The translations under genes and the position numbers were made by a program. A DNA stretch of 64,000 bases, taken from the NCBI GenBank assembly GCA_038503035.1, contig JAVSML010024346.1, positions 496,001 through 560,000 on the forward strand. The letters run 5' to 3'. The notes below the pieces were generated by a model. It saw only the letters and a program-made list of their open reading frames with translations. It searched no databases and had not been told where the DNA came from. Source of the stretch: Crocodylus rhombifer. Taxonomy: Eukaryota > Chordata > Crocodylia > Crocodylidae. This document shows, one piece after another, positions 33,347 to 44,699 of this stretch (its first letter is position 1; every line of letters begins with the position of its first letter).

Positions 33347-33700
33347 CTGGCACATTAAACTAAAACTCCTTGGATGTAGTTTAGTTTGGCTCACTGGGAA
33401 TTAAAGCATCACATCCATAGATTTGTTGTGTGCAACACAAAGGAACTCAAAGACATGTAATGAGCTTCTTTGTCCACCAGATGGCTGCAACTTTTTTGTA
33501 GTTCACCTCTTCGAATGGCTTTCACTTTCGAATTGCTTCTTTTTTTTTTTCTTGTGTGGTTTGCCAGCTCCCAGCGGCAGAGGCACTGGCGTGGGCACAG
33601 GGCATGGGGCAGGGGGCCCCGGGCAGGGGGGCAGAGCTGGACCATCCTGCTCTCCTGCAGCACTGGCCAGAGACCACGCTTAATTTGTTTGCAAACCTTG
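33347..33700. repeat. Possible relative of the 30.5-31.1 kb element
   Basis: Shares the 17-mer GGATGTAGTTTAGTTTG (33372-33388) with 31093-31109, again as one arm of a palindrome (left arm TTAAACTAAAACT). A T-run at about 33539 is followed by a GC-rich block, the same arrangement as in the larger element. Limits and relationship are tentative. Confidence 0.3.
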
Positions 33701-34426
33701 TGTGACGCTCCAAAATAAACAAGTTTAAATTTTATAAACCTATTTAATGTGACAAGGATTAAAACCCGTGGCATGTACAGGCGCCACAGAGCAACAGACT
33801 TGGAAAAGCTTGCAGACTCCAAAAGGGAAGGCAACCCAACAAAGCTAAGAACCACCGCACTCACTCTTTGCTATTGGGTGGCTAAGCATGTATGTGTGGT
33901 GTGGGAAGGATCCGCTCATAGAAAGAAACTGGACCCTGTGGTAAATGACAGCTGCCACAACATTACAGGATGTCCGAAACTACCAAGCCCGACTATGCCT
34001 GCTAGGTACCAGGAGAGCGGTCACCAGCTAAATGGAATGACCATGACCTGATGGCACCCAACATCCCTTATAGCCTAAAGGCAGCCATTAGTTGTCTGAA
34101 GTCATGGTAAAAGTTCCTTGGCCACAATACAGGTACTTAAAAAAAAATTGCCAATGGCCACATAAGTGGGAATGGCGCATAGATACATCCACACACTCAA
34201 GGAGGACATAAAAACAGACGTGCCAAATGCCTCCCTGCAGGTGAAGAGAAGGATGGGTTGACTTAAAAGATGATATTCAAATCACCTTTGCACAAAAATC
34301 AGCAGGTGAAATGACAACTCTAAGAACTCAGATCTGTGTAATGGTGGTAAAATACAGGCCATGAAATAACTCCTCAACTGCTTGGTCCTGGAGGAAGCAT
34401 CTCTCCCCCAAAGGTAAGAGTTTGTT
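33701..34426. other. No gene or recognised repeat
   Basis: Mixed DNA between the element above and a CR1. No recognised frame. Confidence 0.5.
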
Positions 34427-34481
34427 TTCTTACAGGCTAGTTGACCTCCTCTGGTGGGCTTTAAACTAAGTTCATCGGGGG

Positions 34482-35225
34482 ATGGGGATCCACAGGAGAG
34501 GTGTAGGACCTGCCCAGGTAAGAGCTCAGGTAAATACCAAGGGACCAGTTGTATCTCAGGAAGGGGGGGTGCCCAGGGCTCCCACAGGGGGATTAAGGTG
34601 TCTCTTCACTAATGCAAGGAGCATGGGGAACAAGCAGGAGGAGCTTGCTCTCCTGCTTGCAAGTAGTAAAATCAACCTGGTTGGCCTAGTGGAGACATGG
34701 TGGGATGAAACATTTGACTGGGCAGTAGACATCGAGGGCTATAGGTTGTTTAGAAGAGATAGGAAGGGGGAAAAAGGTGGGAGGGTTGCGCTCTATGTTA
34801 GGGAACAGTATACCAGTTCTACCTTCCAAATGGGACCAGAGGAAGGCTTAGCTGATACCCTGTGGGTCAAACTTCAAGGAGGGCGGGGGGAGAGGGATCT
34901 GGTGGTAGGGGTTTACTACAGGCCACCACATCAGGAGGAAGAGCTGGATCGGGAATTCTCCAGGCAGCTGGGGGAGACCATGCATGCAACAGATGTTGTG
35001 GTCATGGGGGATATGAATTACCCTGACATCAACTGGGAGGAGCAGTCGGCCAGGTTGAGCCACTCACAAAGGTTTCTGACGTGCGTACAGGACCTACACC
35101 TTCTGCAGGAGGTACTCATCCCCACTAGGGGAGACGCCATACTGGATCTGGTGTTAGCCTCTGGGGACGACCTGGTGGGGGAGGTGCTAATACAAGGGAG
35201 GTTGGGGACAGTCATCATGAAATGA
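34482..35225 (+). pseudogene. CR1 endonuclease domain, broken at the SDH motif
   Basis: A 247-codon open frame encodes most of the AP-type endonuclease: TNARSMGNKQEEL, VETWWDE with the metal-binding Glu, VGVYYRPP, GDMNYPD and TRGDAILDLVLASGDDLVGE. The last catalytic block should read SDHE. Here a one-base shift makes the main frame end in GTVIMK, and the neighbouring frame reads DSHHEM, so the Asp is also replaced by His. The ATG at 34482 is simply the first in the frame and not a proven start. The frame lies within the split CR1. Confidence 0.85.
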
Positions 35226-35699
35226 TCCAGTTTGCTATTCAGAGAAATGTGGGGAGGGTAACTAACACAGCGCAAATGCCTGACTTTAGGAAAGCCAACT
35301 TTGATGAGCTCAGGGCAGTAGTCAGGGAGGCACTCAGAGCCTGGGGGTAGCTAGTCTGGGGGTCCAGGAAAGGCTATCCTTGGGGCACAGCAAGACGCAA
35401 TACCTCTGCGCAGGAAGGTGGGAAAACGGTCCAAGGAACCTTCATGCTGAGTGCAGATATCCAGGCTGGCCTGAGGGCCAAGAAAAAAAGCGTACTGGCA
35501 GTGGAAGCAGGGGGCAGGGACCAAGGAGTACACTTCCCTGACGTGAGCTTGTAGGGATTTGGTGAGGAAGGCAGAAGCAGCACTGGAGCTTAGATCAGTT
35601 ACTGGGATTAAGGATAACAAAAAGTCCTTCTTCAAGCATATAGGCAGCAAGAAGTAGTCTCAGGGTAACATTGGACCCCTACGGGGCAGGGCGGGCCAG

Positions 35700-36412
35700 T
35701 TGGTAACAGACGCGCGAGAGAAGGCAGAACTCTCCAACAAGTTCTCCGTGTTTCTGTCCGCTGACAATGGGGTCCTCTCAGGTGACAGCATGGAGAGGCC
35801 CAGGAAGGCTGCGAGTCCCCCGACTGTTAGTTCAGACCTAGTTAAGGACTACCTGGAGGGCTTAGATGTGTCCAAGTCGGCGGGCCCGGATGACCTTCAT
35901 CCGCGGGTGCTGAGGGAACTGGCTGGTGTCATCACGGAGTCATTGGCAAGGCTGTTTGAGGACTTCTGGTGCTCGGGCCAAGTCCCTGAGGACTGGAAAA
36001 GGGCCAATGTGGTGCCTATTTTCAAGAAGGGGAGGAAGGAAGAGCCTGGCAACTACAGGCCAGTCAGCCTCACTTCTATCCTGGGGAAGGTCTTTGAAAA
36101 AATTATCAAGGGCCACATTTGTGAGAGCCCTGCAGGGGAAGTGATGTTGAGGGGTAACCAGCGTGGGTTCGTGCAAGGCTGATCCTGCCCGACTAACCTG
36201 GTCTCTTTCTATGACCAGGGAACAAAGAGCTTAGATGTGAAGGAGGAAGTCGATGTCATCTTCCTGGACTTCCAGAAGGCCCTCGACACACTGTCCCACC
36301 CAGTGCTGGTGGGCAAGCTGAGGGGCTGCGGCATCGACGAATGAACAGTCACATGGGTGGCCAACTGGCTCCAGGGGCGCACCCAGAGGGTGGTGGTGGA
36401 CAGGTCGATGTC
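35700..36412 (+). pseudogene. CR1 reverse transcriptase, fingers and palm motif A
   Basis: A frame of 160 codons (to TGA at 36180-36182) covers DLVKDYLEGLDVSKSAGPDD, HPRVLRELA, EDWKRANVVPIFKKG and NYRPVSLTSILGK. The stop is followed in frame by SCPTNLVSFYDQ, so TGA replaces an Arg codon, probably by CpG decay from CGA. Motif A follows as DVIFLDFQKALDT with the Asp intact. A second stop follows at about 36342. The coding sequence is interrupted at about 36412 by the nested CR1. Confidence 0.85.
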
Positions 36413-36902
36413 GACTTTCAGGAGGGATGTGGACAACATGGAGAGGGTCCAGAGGAGGCCACCCACATGATCCAGGGACAACAGGGCAGACCCTACAATG
36501 AGACTGAAGGACCTGAACCTGTTCAGCCTTCACAAGAGAAGGCTGAGGGGGGGACCTGGTGACCATCTATAAACTCACTGGGGGGACCAGAAGGGTTTGG
36601 GAGAGACCTTGCTTCCCCGAGCACCCCTAGCATAACAAGGAATAATGGCCACAAGTTGTTGGAAAGGAGGTTTAAATTAGACGTCCGTAAGAACTACTTC
36701 ACTGGCAGGGCGGCTAGGATCTGGAGCCAACTTCCAAGGGAAGTGGTGCTGGCTCCTACCTTGGGGGTCTTTAAAAAGAGGCTTGATGCCTACCTGGCTG
36801 GAGTCATTTGAGCCCAGTTTTTCTCCCGCCCAGGCGGGGGGGTCAGACTTGAGGATCTACAAGGTCCCTCCTGACCCGACTTCTATGATTCTATGGTTCT
36901 AT
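36413..36902 (+). mobile_element. 5'-truncated CR1 nested inside another CR1
   Basis: About 490 bp beginning at FRRDVDNMERVQRR of ORF2 and running to a CR1 3' end, TTCTATGATTCTATGG plus TTCTATGA. Palm motifs B and C are absent. On either side lie two parts of a longer CR1 that fit together at the point where this piece begins and ends. The simplest reading is therefore insertion of this shorter copy into the longer one. Several stops and shifts show that it is old as well. Confidence 0.8.
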
Positions 36903-37925
36903 GACCCGGGAGGGTGCGGGCAGCAGAGTCCCCCAGGGCTCGGTCCTTGGCCCGGTGCTGTTCAACATCTTCATCAGCAACCTGGACAAGGGTGTGGAGA
37001 GCACCCTGTTCAAGTTCACTGGTGACACCAAGCTGGGGGGTAAAGTGAATCCACCGGCAGGCAGGGACCGCCTGGCAGGCAGGGACCAACCTGGATAGGT
37101 TGGAGAAGAAGTGGGCGGATCTGAACAGGATGCGGTTCAACAAGGACAAGTGCAGAGTGCTGTCCCTGGGGAGAGGGATCCAGCATTATGGTTATAGGTT
37201 AGGGGCTGCCCCTCTTGGCAGCACAGAGGCAGAGAGGGATCTTGGAGTCAGGATTGACTCCAGGATGAATATGAGTCGCCAATGCAACGAAGCAATAGGC
37301 AGAGCCAACCGCAGCCTGGTCTGCATCAACGGGGGCATCACTGACCGGTCCAGAGAGGTCTTGGTCCCCCTCTGTGCGGCGCTGGTCAGGCCACAGCTGG
37401 AGTCCTGTGTCCAGCTCTGGGCGCCGCACTTCAGGAGGGACGTGGGGAACCTGGAGAGGGTCCAGAGGAGGCCACTCATATGGTTGGGGGCCTCCGTGGC
37501 CAGCCCTGTGAGGAGAGGCTGAGGGACCCGAATCTCTTCAGTCTCCGCAAGAGGAGACTGAGAGGGGATCTCGTGGCTGCCTACAACCTTATCAGGGGCC
37601 AGCAGCAGGGACTCGGGGAAAGTCTGTTCCCCAGGGCCCCCCCTGGAGTCACCAGGAACAATGGCCACAAGCTGAGGGAGGAGAGGTTTAGGTTAGATAT
37701 TAGGAAGAACGACTTCACTGCGAGGGTGGCCAGAGCCTGGAATAGGCTCCCTGGAGAGGTGGTGCTCTCAACTTCCCTGGGGATCTTCAAGAGGAGACTG
37801 GGCAGGCACCTGGCTGGGGTCTTATGACCCCTGCCACCCCCAGTGCTCCTTCCTGCCCATGGCGGGGGGGCGGACTCGATGATCTGTCCAGGTCCCTCCT
37901 GACTCAGTGAGTCTGTGATTCTACG
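36903..37925 (+). mobile_element. CR1 LINE, 3' portion of the split element
   Basis: Resumes at [15 protein letters not shown] (motif B). It continues through the catalytic loop, mutated from FADD to FTGD (37015-37026), then ERDLGVRIDSRMNMS, LESCVQLWAPHFRRDVGNLE and FTARVARAWNRLPGEVV, and stops at 37825-37827. The 3' UTR (GGACTCGATGATCTGTCCAG) and a decayed terminal repeat (GTGATTCTACG) follow. A 19-bp imperfect duplication (GGCAGGCAGGGACC twice, about 37055-37088) adds a shift. No function is possible. Confidence 0.9.
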
Positions 37926-40900
37926 CCTACCATAGCATCTCAAACAGTTAGTAGGTCTCTGCCTTAAGAAGATACCAATTTAACACACTTGGCAGGTAGA
38001 AACCAGTGCGAAATGAAGAAAGCAGAAGCATTCATGCCCTATTGCCTTAAGAAAGCAAGGAATCGGAAAGGGTGTTTTTTGTAGGGGTGGGGAGGAGACT
38101 GCCAAACACTGAACACACCTGATAGAAACAGGGCAAGATGAAAGAAGACTCTTTCTAGATTGCGTGGAAGAAATGAAAGGGAGCTGTCAGAAGAGAAGTG
38201 TGGTCTGGCGAAACCAAGCAAGAGGTACAAGGTAAACCAGCCTTGGGTCCAGCAACAAATCCAGCCAGCAACACACGAGCGCTTGCCTACAGACTGGTTT
38301 AGCTGGATACATTCTGTGAACAATACAGAGCTTACCTCCAAAAAGTACAAGCGCAAGTGCCATGACAGACCTTTCTAGGACAGTCACTGCTACTTCAACC
38401 ATTTTATCCAGAAAAGTATTAAGGGGCAGAAGCCTGACTGGGTGCAAGAAAAAGGGAATAACAGCTTTTAGGAAAATGATTATTCTGGACAGCGGAGAGC
38501 ATCTGTAGAGAATCTAGAAAGTCTTGTTGGACTGTCTAGGGAGAGAGACCTTTATCAAGGATTTTGCAGACAGATGCAGCAATGGCCAACCTACTGAAAC
38601 AAAAAGTATACTCCACTTCTGTGAATTGCTTCTCCTCCTCTTTTAATGCTAGCATCTCTGTATTATTAGTACCAAGCCAGGAGGAAAAATGGCCATAACT
38701 AACACCTCTGTGCAACTGTGGATTAAATATACTTAATGCTATATCTGAAATTAGCTGGTGCTGGCAAAAACGCTGCCATTATTGTTCTGCTTCAACTGCT
38801 TTGAAAGCTGCAACCTGAGGGGAAAGAGTCTTTATTTAAGAAGTGATAAAACAAAGCTAAGCAAAATGATTTCATAGCCCACTTTAAAAGCCCCCCATGT
38901 GCATTTCCTTGACCTACTAAAAGCCCATCACAATAAAAAGCCTAGCATACAAATGTTCCGGTCTCTCCCGTGGAAGCCATTACCTCCTGAGCAGTGGTGT
39001 AAAAAAAATAAAATAAAATAAAAAAAATCAGCATTTCAGTAAATGCTGAAAACCCCAAATGACCGGGAACAAAAAGTCCCCCATGCTGTTCAACTCTTCC
39101 CCCTCTCCCCGCACACTCTGAGCGGCAATGATTTCCTGCGCTCCAGAGGGAGAGAGGATCCGCCTGCAGAAAGGAAATGTGTTTTGTTTACCACCTCCCC
39201 TACAGACTTAAACTTGGCACCTCTGCAGCGAGCGCTGGGTTTAATTCAGAGAGATGCGAATCATAATGTTTTAATACAACATTCCAAGTGGAAAATTAAA
39301 AAGGGGGGGAAAAATCATATACAAAATTACTATTGCCATCATCCTGGAAACTCTAGAGGGGATGCCTGCTGACATATGGCTATTTTGAGAGAACAATAAC
39401 CCCTCTACCCGCACACACAACTTAGCTGTGTCCCAGTGAAGCAACTCAAGTGCAAAATGAAGTCTAAATGCAATGGCACTTCCTCCAATGCAGATGTCAC
39501 TGAATGTAGGTGAACCAGTACTGCATGGAGAGCTATCTAAACGGGAAAGGAGAGAGAGAGGCATTGCTACTAATACACAAAAAACACAACGAGCCGAAGA
39601 CAATGATACAGGCGAGGATCCAGGGAAGAGGAGGGGTTCACGTGAAGATAAAAGAAGAGCACAGGCAACAGGCAACGGAGAAGAGGAGGCAATTTAATGA
39701 GAGGAAAACTGACGAAAAATCACACAACTAATGCTTCTTCTTGATTAAGATACAAGAAGACCTCCAGAAATTCAATTCAGGACCTGCCAAAAGTAGAAGG
39801 ATGAAAACGTGGCAATTATCTGATTCCAAATAGAAAATGAGCAAAAAAGGACACACGAGGTACAATTTGCCTTTGGTCTTCAACTAATTCCAGCGTATAT
39901 CTATTCTGAAGACGTTAAACGAGGACAACCCCAGACTTCCTTTCATTTTAACGTGCTATTCAGAGCAATATTAGACCAAAACAAATAAAAAAGCCTTCAC
40001 CAAAAAAAGAAAACCAGGTCTTTTTCTAACCTAATATTGCTAACTGGTAGCTTTCCCATTTGGCAATGTGATCCAACGTGTCTGTGTAACTTGGCCAACG
40101 CACTCACAACAACATCGCTGATAGGTAGCAGGATTTCCATCTTCATTTAGGTCTAAATATCTTGCATGACAGGTCCCACAGAAGCCCTTTTCAGATGAAA
40201 AGAGTTTTCTGCACATCATCTCGCTGACTATTTTGGAAGGGGAAATTGAGACTTCCTCTAAAGCCCTCAACATAGAAGAGGGTCGGAGGGCTGGAAGGAA
40301 CCAGCTGGAGGGAGGGGGACAGAGAGAGAGAGACAGGAGGTCCGTTCTTTGACTTGGGCACCCAGGAAACTGGCTGTCCTGGGTCTGCATCATATCCCAT
40401 GTCGCAGCTGACCTCAGTAAGAAAAAGCAGGGGATGTGGACATTAGGGATAAGTGCTCTCAGGTATCCTCATATACACAGGTGCATACTATACCCAGGAC
40501 AATACAGTATTTTGAAGGCTCATTGGTCATCTTCAGTGGCCCAGCCACTGGAGAAATATTTCTCCTTATCATTCTGCCTTACAAGGGGTGGTGATGATCA
40601 GGGTTGGCAAAGCTTTACTGATGTTTGCAAGCTAGTGACAAAGAAGTTGTCTGCTCCTCAACTAGAAGAAAAAAAATTGTTCCCAAGTAATATCATAATA
40701 CCCAGATTTAGGACAGTGGAAGGTCTGCTTGTGGATCCAAGAGTTAAAGTCCCAATAATTCTGAGTCTGGAACTGTTTTGTTTTTTCCTTCTTTTCCTGA
40801 AATAACACACATCCGTCACCTCCTTGATGACTATTTCCTTGAGCTTTTTATCTGAAAATGGGTGCTTGTGATCTAAAGGTGCTTTTGGCATCCTGTACAC

Positions 40901-41505
40901 TGAGCCTTGGCTCATTCTGGATTCAGGAATACAAAAGAGGAACATGAGACCAGCTTCACAGTATCATAAGTAGCAGTATACACAAAGGGCAGGGGCCGAG
41001 CCCCAGTGCATTTTGCTGTGACCACAGCCTTTACACTCATGTGCATTTATTTTCTTTAAGACTTTTAGCCCATCAGAATTAGACAGCTTCTGGGACTCTG
41101 CGGACCACTGCTGCTTTCATGGCAACTCTCAGCTCTGCCTTTCCACAGAGCGCTGTGCTTCCTTCTCCAGAGACTGCAATGTTGACGGTGTGATACTGCT
41201 CCTGTCTCCAGGATGACAGACAACTTGGGCAAGAAGCACCAGAGTGATTTTGGAGGACTTTGCTAGAAAACAGGAGAGACAGGGATGAGGAGAGACGGTG
41301 ACAGCAGCATCACTCATGGCCTAAGGTGGAAGGGGATGCTCAAGCTGTCCGGGAGCATGCAAAGAAACACTGGGTTGGCACCAGCCCAGCAGAGAGGGTA
41401 AAAGACATTGCTGAAGAGCAGCACAACAAACCACCGCTGATCTCTCTTCCCAGATCCCCTGCCCATGCCCTCTCAGCTGTCAAAGCAATCTTGAAGTCTT
41501 TAGAC
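37926..41505. other. No gene or recognised repeat
   Basis: 3.6 kb of mixed DNA. Simple sequence includes an (A4-5T)n tract at 39000-39028 and a (GA)n run at about 40318-40335. Open frames up to 134 codons occur on both strands, overlap each other and match nothing I recognise. Confidence 0.5.
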
Positions 41506-42618
41506 CAGAGATTCTCAACCAAGTCGTCATGAGTCCCCTTCAGGGGTGCCACCGTGCTCAACCCCTGTGCAATGAGATAAGTGGGCACTCCCTCCTCCCC
41601 ACGCCCGCAGACAAGGAGCACCAGGGCTGCCCACTTCCACGTTCTGACACCCCCAGCTCCGAGCAGCTTGCTCTGCTGCAAATGGATGAGTGAGGAGACA
41701 CAAATGCAGAGATGTGCTTTTCAGCCCAGCTCATGCCCCAGCTTCTTGCTTGCTCCCAGGGATGCGGGGAGGAGCCACAGAGGCAGGCAGCCCTGATACC
41801 CAGCAGGTGAGTGCCGGGAGAAGCAGCCATGGCGGCAGGGGCTGTGCTTGCCCTCACAGGTACAGATGGGGGCTGGGGACGGAGTCCTTCTCCCCATGCA
41901 TGAGCCTCGTGTGCTCTGCTGTCCCCCCCTGCCCCTCTGCCCACCTCAGCAACTTCCCTGTGCCACTTGTGCGCAGCCCGGTGTCTTACCCCTGCCAGCC
42001 GGGTGTCCCCAGGCTCTGTCCATTTTGCTCCCAGGGTTGGAGTTCAGCAGGGATCATTCTGGGGTGACTAAGGCCAGAAACCGTCCCCAGTGGTGCCCTG
42101 GACTCATGTATAGGGAGTCCAGGTGGCATACCAGGAACAAACGTGCATGGGGCCAGGCACCAGGAGAAGCAGACCAAAGAGTTGACTATATTACATTTAT
42201 ATTGTATCATAATATAGTAAGGCATGTAATTAATCACACATTAATGAAACACTCTTTATATTAATAATATGCATACTATGTTTATATAGGCAGACAAGGT
42301 TCTTTGGGTAAATCTGATCTCTTTTATTAGACCAATTATTACTATGCATATGCACTGTATACATAGGATGTTGCCACTCCTACACCTTTCTGCTTTTTTC
42401 TACTTAGGTCTGCAGTCTCTCACGGGTGTCTTAGCTTCTATTTGAGTTGGTCTAATAAAAGATACTGGATTTACCCAAAAAAACTTGTCTGCCTATGTGC
42501 TTAGATCGACACAGCTACAACTAGAACTATGTTTATTTTAGGTTTTGAAATGGGGTGCCGCTAAACCCTGAAAACTTGCGGAGAGGTGCCTTGAGGCTAT
42601 AAAGTTGGAGAACCACTG
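41506..42618. mobile_element. hAT (Charlie-like) element, 1.1 kb, with 8-bp target duplication
   Basis: The left terminus is CAGAGATTCTCAACC, and the right terminus reverse complemented is CAGTGGTTCTCCAAC. Both match the Charlie-type hAT end. The flanks are CTTTAGAC (41498-41505) and CTTTAGAT (42619-42626), an 8-bp duplication with one difference. The interior is GC-rich in its first 600 bp with no transposase frame, so it is non-autonomous. A separate foldback element (42286-42525) has inserted near its right end. Without that insertion the hAT would be about 860 bp. Confidence 0.85.
42286..42525 (+). mobile_element. Foldback Penelope-like terminus with 11-bp target duplication
   Basis: The right arm carries TTGGTCTAATAAAAGATACT, GGATTTACCCAAA, CTTGTCTGCCTAT and then a tail ATCGACACAGCTACAAC. 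The left arm is an inverted copy (ATAGGCAGACAAGGTTCTTT...TTTTATTAGACCAA) lacking the tail. The whole is flanked by ACTATGTTTAT at 42275-42285 and 42526-42536, a perfect 11-bp direct repeat. Related sequences occur at 45.4, 46.3, 47.2 and 51.5 kb. One full arm plus one arm cut before a short tail is reported for Penelope-like elements, which is why I assign it there. No reverse transcriptase is present. Confidence 0.72.
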
Positions 42619-42626
42619 CTTTAGAT

Positions 42627-44084
42627 CTATCTACAGATCTGCCTTCCTATACTTCCTCCTTGACTTAATTTATTAGGTGGGGCAGTCTAGTGTGAAAATG
42701 TACAGAGATTTCATGAGAAATCTGGCATGCATGAGAAAAAAACCCAAGGTTTTGAGATATGGAGCTGAAAACCCACTAACAACGGATACCAGGAGCAAAA
42801 GACAGAGAAAAATAATGTACCGAGAATATGAACACTAGCTACATTTCAGGGAAATATAAGCAAACAAAAAGCAAAAAACCCCCAAAAACACTGTATACCA
42901 TGAGTATTAAACTGCTATACTGTCTAGTAACCATAGGGGGGAAAAATAGCTAGTCTCTGGAATGTAAGTCGCTGCTTTTATGGTAATATCCTGCATCAGG
43001 ACTAAAAGCTATATGGGTTTGCTGTATATATTTTGTTTCCCAAAATAAGAAATTTGTCTCTCAATCTTCTATAGCCAACAAGGAGGAGGAAGGCATACAG
43101 CAAAACTTGTGAGAGTAAAAGGAGGGGTGCTGAGTGTTACAGATAATGCATAAGAATTCATCCTCCAACCTTTTATACAACCCAAAAATGAGTAATTACA
43201 TGCCATGAGATATCATCTCTTCCACAAATCAAGTCACTGAAACTACACACTAAAAATGGTTTTAAAAAAGTCAATTTATTAGAGATTACTGTGCAGACAG
43301 ACATACGAGTGCTCTTGGGTACTTGCTGCATTAACAGCCTTTCAAAAACCACAGAAAAAAAAATCAATACTGTATATTTTTGCTCGCATCAGTTTATCTG
43401 ATGCTAAAAAAAAACTCCACCAGCTTGAGAGTGCATCAATGCATGTAATGTTTTGCATTTCATACACACAAAAAGGAAAAGAGGCTTTTGTTGACGTCTG
43501 CTTACCGTAACTCTCCTAACTCAAATTCACATTTCTATACTGATCGCAATTAAAATAAACTTTGAGATCAGGGTAATGCCAGGACGTTGCCCTGCTAATA
43601 CCTTTGCTCTGCCGATAAAGAAAAGTTCACTTTTCAAGTCTCCCTGGCTTGCAACAGGGGTTACAAGAAAAATTTATGATAGCTTTCCATGCAGAATTGG
43701 AAAAGCCTTCCTGGGACACTTGGCGGGGCTTTATTTTGTAAGCTTTTAACACCAGCTTGTATCATTCACCAGTTCAACATCATCACTTAGAGCTTTTCTT
43801 TCTGTGCTTTAAAATTAGGTTTCAAACTTTGTCCCCTTCTATATTATTATAGTTAGATATATAGTACCGGTATCTGTATTATTAAAAATAGTTTAAAAAA
43901 AAAAGAGAAGGTTATTAGAGCTATTTTCTAGGCTTTCTAAGTTAGGTAAGTTCTAAATGCAGTCCCCTCAGTTATTGTCCATAGAAACAATATGTACAGG
44001 AAGGTTAAAGCAAATGAAAAGAAGTAAGGGCGCAAACAGAAGTTACATTTGTCACTCGATCGGCCCCCTGAAAGTGCTCTACAG
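42627..44084. other. AT-rich DNA, no gene or recognised repeat
   Basis: No domain-bearing frame and no repeat family that I can name. Composition is uniform and AT-rich. Confidence 0.5.
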
Positions 44085-44665
44085 CCATGCTGCAACACAC
44101 GTGCATGGGTGCAGAGCGCTTTAAAAGTGGCCAATAAGGTGACAAATTAATGATCATCAAATGAGGGGTCAGATGAAGGTGCTCACAGAGCCTTGGAGAA
44201 CTTCTGTTCCCTGGGGTCAATTTATGGGGAGATCGGGGCTTGGCTTATGCAGCCCAACCTGGCCCCCTCATGCCGTATGCAGAAAGGGAAGGGAGAGAGG
44301 GGAAGGGGAGCGAGCTGCAGGTTGGGGCTTGCCTGGCCTGAGCTGGAAGAGGGATTGATTGGAGCCCCTTGTGCCCTCGCCCAAACAACCCCCTCCAGCT
44401 CAGGCTGGGCAAACCCCAGCTTGCTTCCCCTCGCTTCCTGCACACAACATTGGAGCTGGGACAGACAGGAAGCAAGCTGGGCTAGGAGAGAAAGGCTGCA
44501 GGTAGGCTCCATCGGCTCCAAAGTGCAGCTCGATCCCGTTTCCCCTCCCCTCAGCCAATAGGCAAATGTCTGTTGGGTCATGGGTGGGGGGCACTGTAAC
44601 TCACGGTGCTTCATGTAAAGCACCACGAGTTAGAGCAAGGGCTGCATGTCTGCCAGTGCCCTATA
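44085..44665. repeat. GC-rich block ending in a nested hairpin, unclassified
   Basis: A GC-rich insert in AT-rich surroundings. Its right end has an outer inverted repeat GGGCACTG (44589-44596) with CAGTGCCC (44654-44661), and an inner stem TAACTCACGGTGCTT (44597-44611) pairing with AAAGCACCACGAGTTA (44617-44632). Overlapping frames on both strands carry no known domain. It resembles a non-autonomous DNA transposon, but I could not pair its outer ends. Confidence 0.35.
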
Positions 44666-44699
44666 AAAACTGGGCTCAATCCCAGCTCATTCACTGATC

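Larger units (their letters stand above)
34427..36412 (+). mobile_element. CR1 LINE, 5' portion of an element split by a later insertion
   Basis: Starts in the last codons of ORF1 (LVDLLWWALN, TAA at 34467-34469). It runs through the endonuclease and the first half of the reverse transcriptase, breaking off after RTQRVVVDRSMS. The missing continuation ([15 protein letters not shown]) begins at about 36903, after an intervening 490-bp CR1. The 5' truncation point is near the ORF1/ORF2 junction. Frameshifts and stops make it non-functional. Confidence 0.93.
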
